Shown here piece after piece: positions 62,029-64,000 of a stretch of DNA of 64,000 nt. Each line of letters opens with the position of its first letter. Position 1 is the first letter of the stretch. The stretch comes from Janthinobacterium lividum (GTDB lineage: Bacteria; Pseudomonadota; Gammaproteobacteria; Burkholderiales; Burkholderiaceae_D). A program made the translations under genes and the position numbers. The notes beneath the pieces were generated by a model. That model searched no databases and was not told the DNA's origin. It worked only from the letters and a program-made list of their open reading frames with translations. The stretch is taken from assembly GCF_034424625.1 (NCBI RefSeq), contig NZ_CP139976.1, positions 3,968,001 through 4,032,000 of the forward strand. The letters are read 5' to 3'.

Positions 62029-62950
62029 ACATGCAAGAAACGCCATCCACGCCGCGCTGGAAGCATGGCGCCGCGCCGCCAGCGCCCGGCATGTGCGCCA
62101 CAGCGCGCCCCACGTGACGCGCCCGGGGTTGGCCGCCGGCCTGGCGCGGCTCGGCGTGGCGCCAGGCGATACGCTGTTCGTGCATTCATCGCTGAAAAGC
62201 CTCGGCTACGTGGAAGGCGGCGCGCTGGCCGTGATAGGCGCCCTGCAGGACGCCGTCGGCCCGCAAGGCACCCTGCTGCTGCCCACCTACTATCTGCCGG
62301 GCGGCACGCTGCGCGCCACCTGCGCCATGCCAGGCTATGTGTTCGACCCGCGCCGCCATGGCACGCACATGGGGCGCCTGCCGGAAGCCTTCCTGGCCAG
62401 TGGCGCAATCCATCGCAGCATCCACCCGACCCACTCCGTGTCCGCGTGGGGCCGCCATGCCTCCGAGCTCACCGAGGCGCATCACCGCGCGCCCTCGATC
62501 TTCGGCATGGGTTCTCCCTGGCAGCGTTTCATCGGCTGCGACCACGCAAAAGTCCTGGGCCTCGGCATTTCCATGGGACCGGTGACGTTCTATCACGCGC
62601 TGGAAGACGCCATGGGCGACACCTTTCCCGTGCCCGTATGGGAAGACGATACAAAGCTGCTGGCTTGCCTGGACCACGCGGGCCGTCGCTGGGAAGTGCC
62701 CGTGCGCCCTTTCGAGCCGGCAGTCGCGCAGCGCCGCATCGACCAGCCCGGCCGCGGCGACCTGCGCGATTACTTTCACCGGGAATTTGATGCCGCCGGG
62801 CTGCGCGTCAACGGGCAAGTGGGCGATGCGGCGTCGTGGTGCATTCCGGCGCAGGCGTTCTATGCGCACCTGCACCGGCTGGCCATTGAGCACGTGACGA
62901 TCTACGCGAGCGCGGCGCAACTGGCGGCGCGGCCCATCGGGCGCGCATAA
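62021..62950 (+). CDS. AAC(3) family N-acetyltransferase
   Basis: A 309-aa acetyl-CoA-dependent enzyme of the antibiotic N-acetyltransferase (AAC(3)/YokD) family. Typical motifs are GDTLFVHSSLKSLGYVEGG, the TLLLPTYY strand, PEAFLASGAIHRSIHPTHSV with the catalytic His region, and LGLGISMGPVTFYHALED. It may acetylate aminoglycosides, but many chromosomal members act on sugars in polysaccharide synthesis. Overlap with the toroid gene favours the latter. ATG 62021 overlaps the upstream stop. A strong terminator follows. Confidence 0.88.
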   Translation: MLEHARNAIHAALEAWRRAASARHVRHSAPHVTRPGLAAGLARLGVAPGDTLFVHSSLKSLGYVEGGALAVIGALQDAVGPQGTLLLPTYYLPGGTLRATCAMPGYVFDPRRHGTHMGRLPEAFLASGAIHRSIHPTHSVSAWGRHASELTEAHHRAPSIFGMGSPWQRFIGCDHAKVLGLGISMGPVTFYHALEDAMGDTFPVPVWEDDTKLLACLDHAGRRWEVPVRPFEPAVAQRRIDQPGRGDLRDYFHREFDAAGLRVNGQVGDAASWCIPAQAFYAHLHRLAIEHVTIYASAAQLAARPIGRA

Positions 62951-62951
62951 A

Positions 62952-62987
62952 AAAACCGCCCGGATCGTCATGACGCCGGGCGGTTTT
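62952..62987. terminator. Bidirectional Rho-independent terminator
   Basis: AAAACCGCCCGG (62952-62963) pairs with CCGGGCGGTTTT (62976-62987), with a CGTCATGACG-type palindrome in the loop. It serves the AAC(3) gene (plus) and the OPT transporter gene (minus). Confidence 0.92.
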
Positions 62988-63006
62988 CCTTGGGTTGGCT
63001 ACAACA

Positions 63007-64000
63007 TCAAGCCTGCGAACTGCCCGCTTTCTTCTCGCGCGCCACGATATACAGCAGCACGATGATGGCCGCATACGGCAGCAGGGACAGCGCGTCCGAG
63101 TGCAGGCCCGCGTAGAACGGGTTGCCGTGCTCGGCCCAGTCGGCCATCATCTGGTCGAAGTGCGTCAGCACGCCGGCCGTGATCGCGATGATGATGCCAG
63201 CCAGCGCACCGCCAGCGATGTAGCCGGAAGCGAGCAGCACGCCCGAACTGCGGTCGCCCGCCAGCTGGCGCTCTTCCTCGTTCAGTTTCGCGTTGTGTTC
63301 CAGCTTGTTGTTGCGGCGGTCCGCCAGCCAGCGCACCAGGCCGCCGACGAAGATCGGCAGGGTGGACGACAGCGGCAGGTACACGCCGACGGAAAACGCC
63401 AGCGACGGGATGCCGGCCATTTCCAGCACCACGGCGATCATCACGCCGAACAGCACCAGGGTCCACGGCAGTTGCTGGTCGAGGATGCCCTTGATGATGT
63501 AGGACATCAGCACGGCCTTAGGCGCATCATATTTCTTCACTTCCGAACCGTCAGGGCGCTTGCTGTAATGGCCATTGATGCCCGGATCGACCAGGTACGC
63601 CAGCTGGCCGTCTTCCTTGACAAAATACTTGCCGGCCGGGCCGCCCACGGTGTCCGTCTTTTGCCAGACTTTATACGTGTTGTGGTCCGTCTCGGCTTGC
63701 GGGCCATGCAGTTCGCCCGTCACCGTCAGCTTCGACGCATCGACCGTCAGGCCAGGCGCCACTTGCGCCGCCGGCACGTAGACGGTGCTCGCTTCGTTCA
63801 GTTTCAGCAAAATCGGGCCCAGGATCAGGGCCGACGACAGCGCGCCCGCCAGAATCGCGTACTGCTGCAGGCGCGGCGTGGCGCCCACCAGGTAGCCGGT
63901 TTTCAAGTCTTGCGAGGTGGTGCCCGCATTGCTGGCGGCGATACAGACGATGGCGCCCACCGACAGGGCCGTCACATAGTAACGCCCGCCCGTCCAGCCC
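63007..64000 (-). CDS. OPT family oligopeptide transporter (partial, N-terminal part outside window)
   Basis: The C-terminal part of an OPT superfamily transporter; the frame continues through the right edge. Visible are TTSQDLKTGYLVGATPRLQQ (the conserved OPT motif with QDLKTG), a long soluble insertion of about 100 residues (HNTYKVWQKTDTVGGPAGKY), then IPSLAFSVGVYLPLSSTLPI and SGYIAGGALAGIIIA helices. OPT proteins import oligopeptides or metal chelates; the bacterial branch is poorly characterised. The insertion is not typical of short members. Confidence 0.88.
   Translation of the reverse strand, partial: GWTGGRYYVTALSVGAIVCIAASNAGTTSQDLKTGYLVGATPRLQQYAILAGALSSALILGPILLKLNEASTVYVPAAQVAPGLTVDASKLTVTGELHGPQAETDHNTYKVWQKTDTVGGPAGKYFVKEDGQLAYLVDPGINGHYSKRPDGSEVKKYDAPKAVLMSYIIKGILDQQLPWTLVLFGVMIAVVLEMAGIPSLAFSVGVYLPLSSTLPIFVGGLVRWLADRRNNKLEHNAKLNEEERQLAGDRSSGVLLASGYIAGGALAGIIIAITAGVLTHFDQMMADWAEHGNPFYAGLHSDALSLLPYAAIIVLLYIVAREKKAGSSQA

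Overview
The window looks like a chromosomal segment of a GC-rich betaproteobacterium, most likely Burkholderiales/Oxalobacteraceae (Janthinobacterium-Massilia-Duganella group). This is inferred from overall gene style, a PEP-CTERM protein, the recJ, prfB-lysS and LolCD-TatD neighbourhoods, and a LivM-LivG fusion. No rRNA, tRNA, CRISPR array or insertion sequence was seen. Genes sit in compact strand-coherent runs, many with ATGA-type overlaps.

Layout. 1-7.8 kb: TauE/SafE permease (cut by the left edge) divergent from a LysR regulator, a GNAT acetyltransferase, ComEC, a SAM methyltransferase and a SUV3-like helicase. 7.8-13.8 kb (minus): an orphan Tae4-type T6SS amidase, a PQQ-type sugar dehydrogenase, TatD, LolD and two tandem LolC/E permeases. 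13.9-23.1 kb (minus): a complete type I secretion system (ABC, HlyD, TolC), a PEP-CTERM protein and a 1170-residue SdrD-B-repeat protein that is probably the secreted substrate. 23.5-26.9 kb: a conserved gene coupled to recJ, then a FosA homologue. 27.2-30.0 kb: a GEMM-I cyclic-di-GMP riboswitch in front of a lipoprotein sedolisin protease. 30.1-32.4 kb: two toxin-antitoxin pairs (Xre/RES and Phd/ParE) around a DUF2288 gene. 32.4-37.2 kb: a Liv ABC transporter with fused LivM-LivG. 37.5-41.4 kb: an uncharacterised lipoprotein pair, a Sel1 protein and CpdB. 41.6-44.9 kb: prfB with its programmed +1 frameshift, a HAD phosphatase and lysS.

45.1-54.2 kb is the most coherent metabolic unit: a nine-gene minus-strand operon under a LacI/PtxS-type repressor. 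It carries kguE-, kguK- and kguD-like genes (2-ketogluconate to 6-phosphogluconate). Where pseudomonads have the MFS permease KguT, this operon has a polar-amino-acid-type ABC importer, plus a porin and a Gfo/Idh/MocA oxidoreductase. Two palindromes close to the known PtxS operator flank the regulator gene. 54.3-64 kb: ppnN, a POT peptide transporter, a YecA/SEC-C protein, several unrecognised genes, an alpha-toroid protein overlapping an AAC(3)-family acetyltransferase, and an OPT transporter cut by the right edge.

The most novel-looking signal is a pair of dispersed ~120-130 bp elements, each starting 2 nt after a stop codon (recJ at 26.3 kb, lysS at 44.9 kb). They share conserved blocks, but their terminal and internal stems differ in sequence while keeping complementarity. 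That pattern suggests a structured RNA or repeat family.
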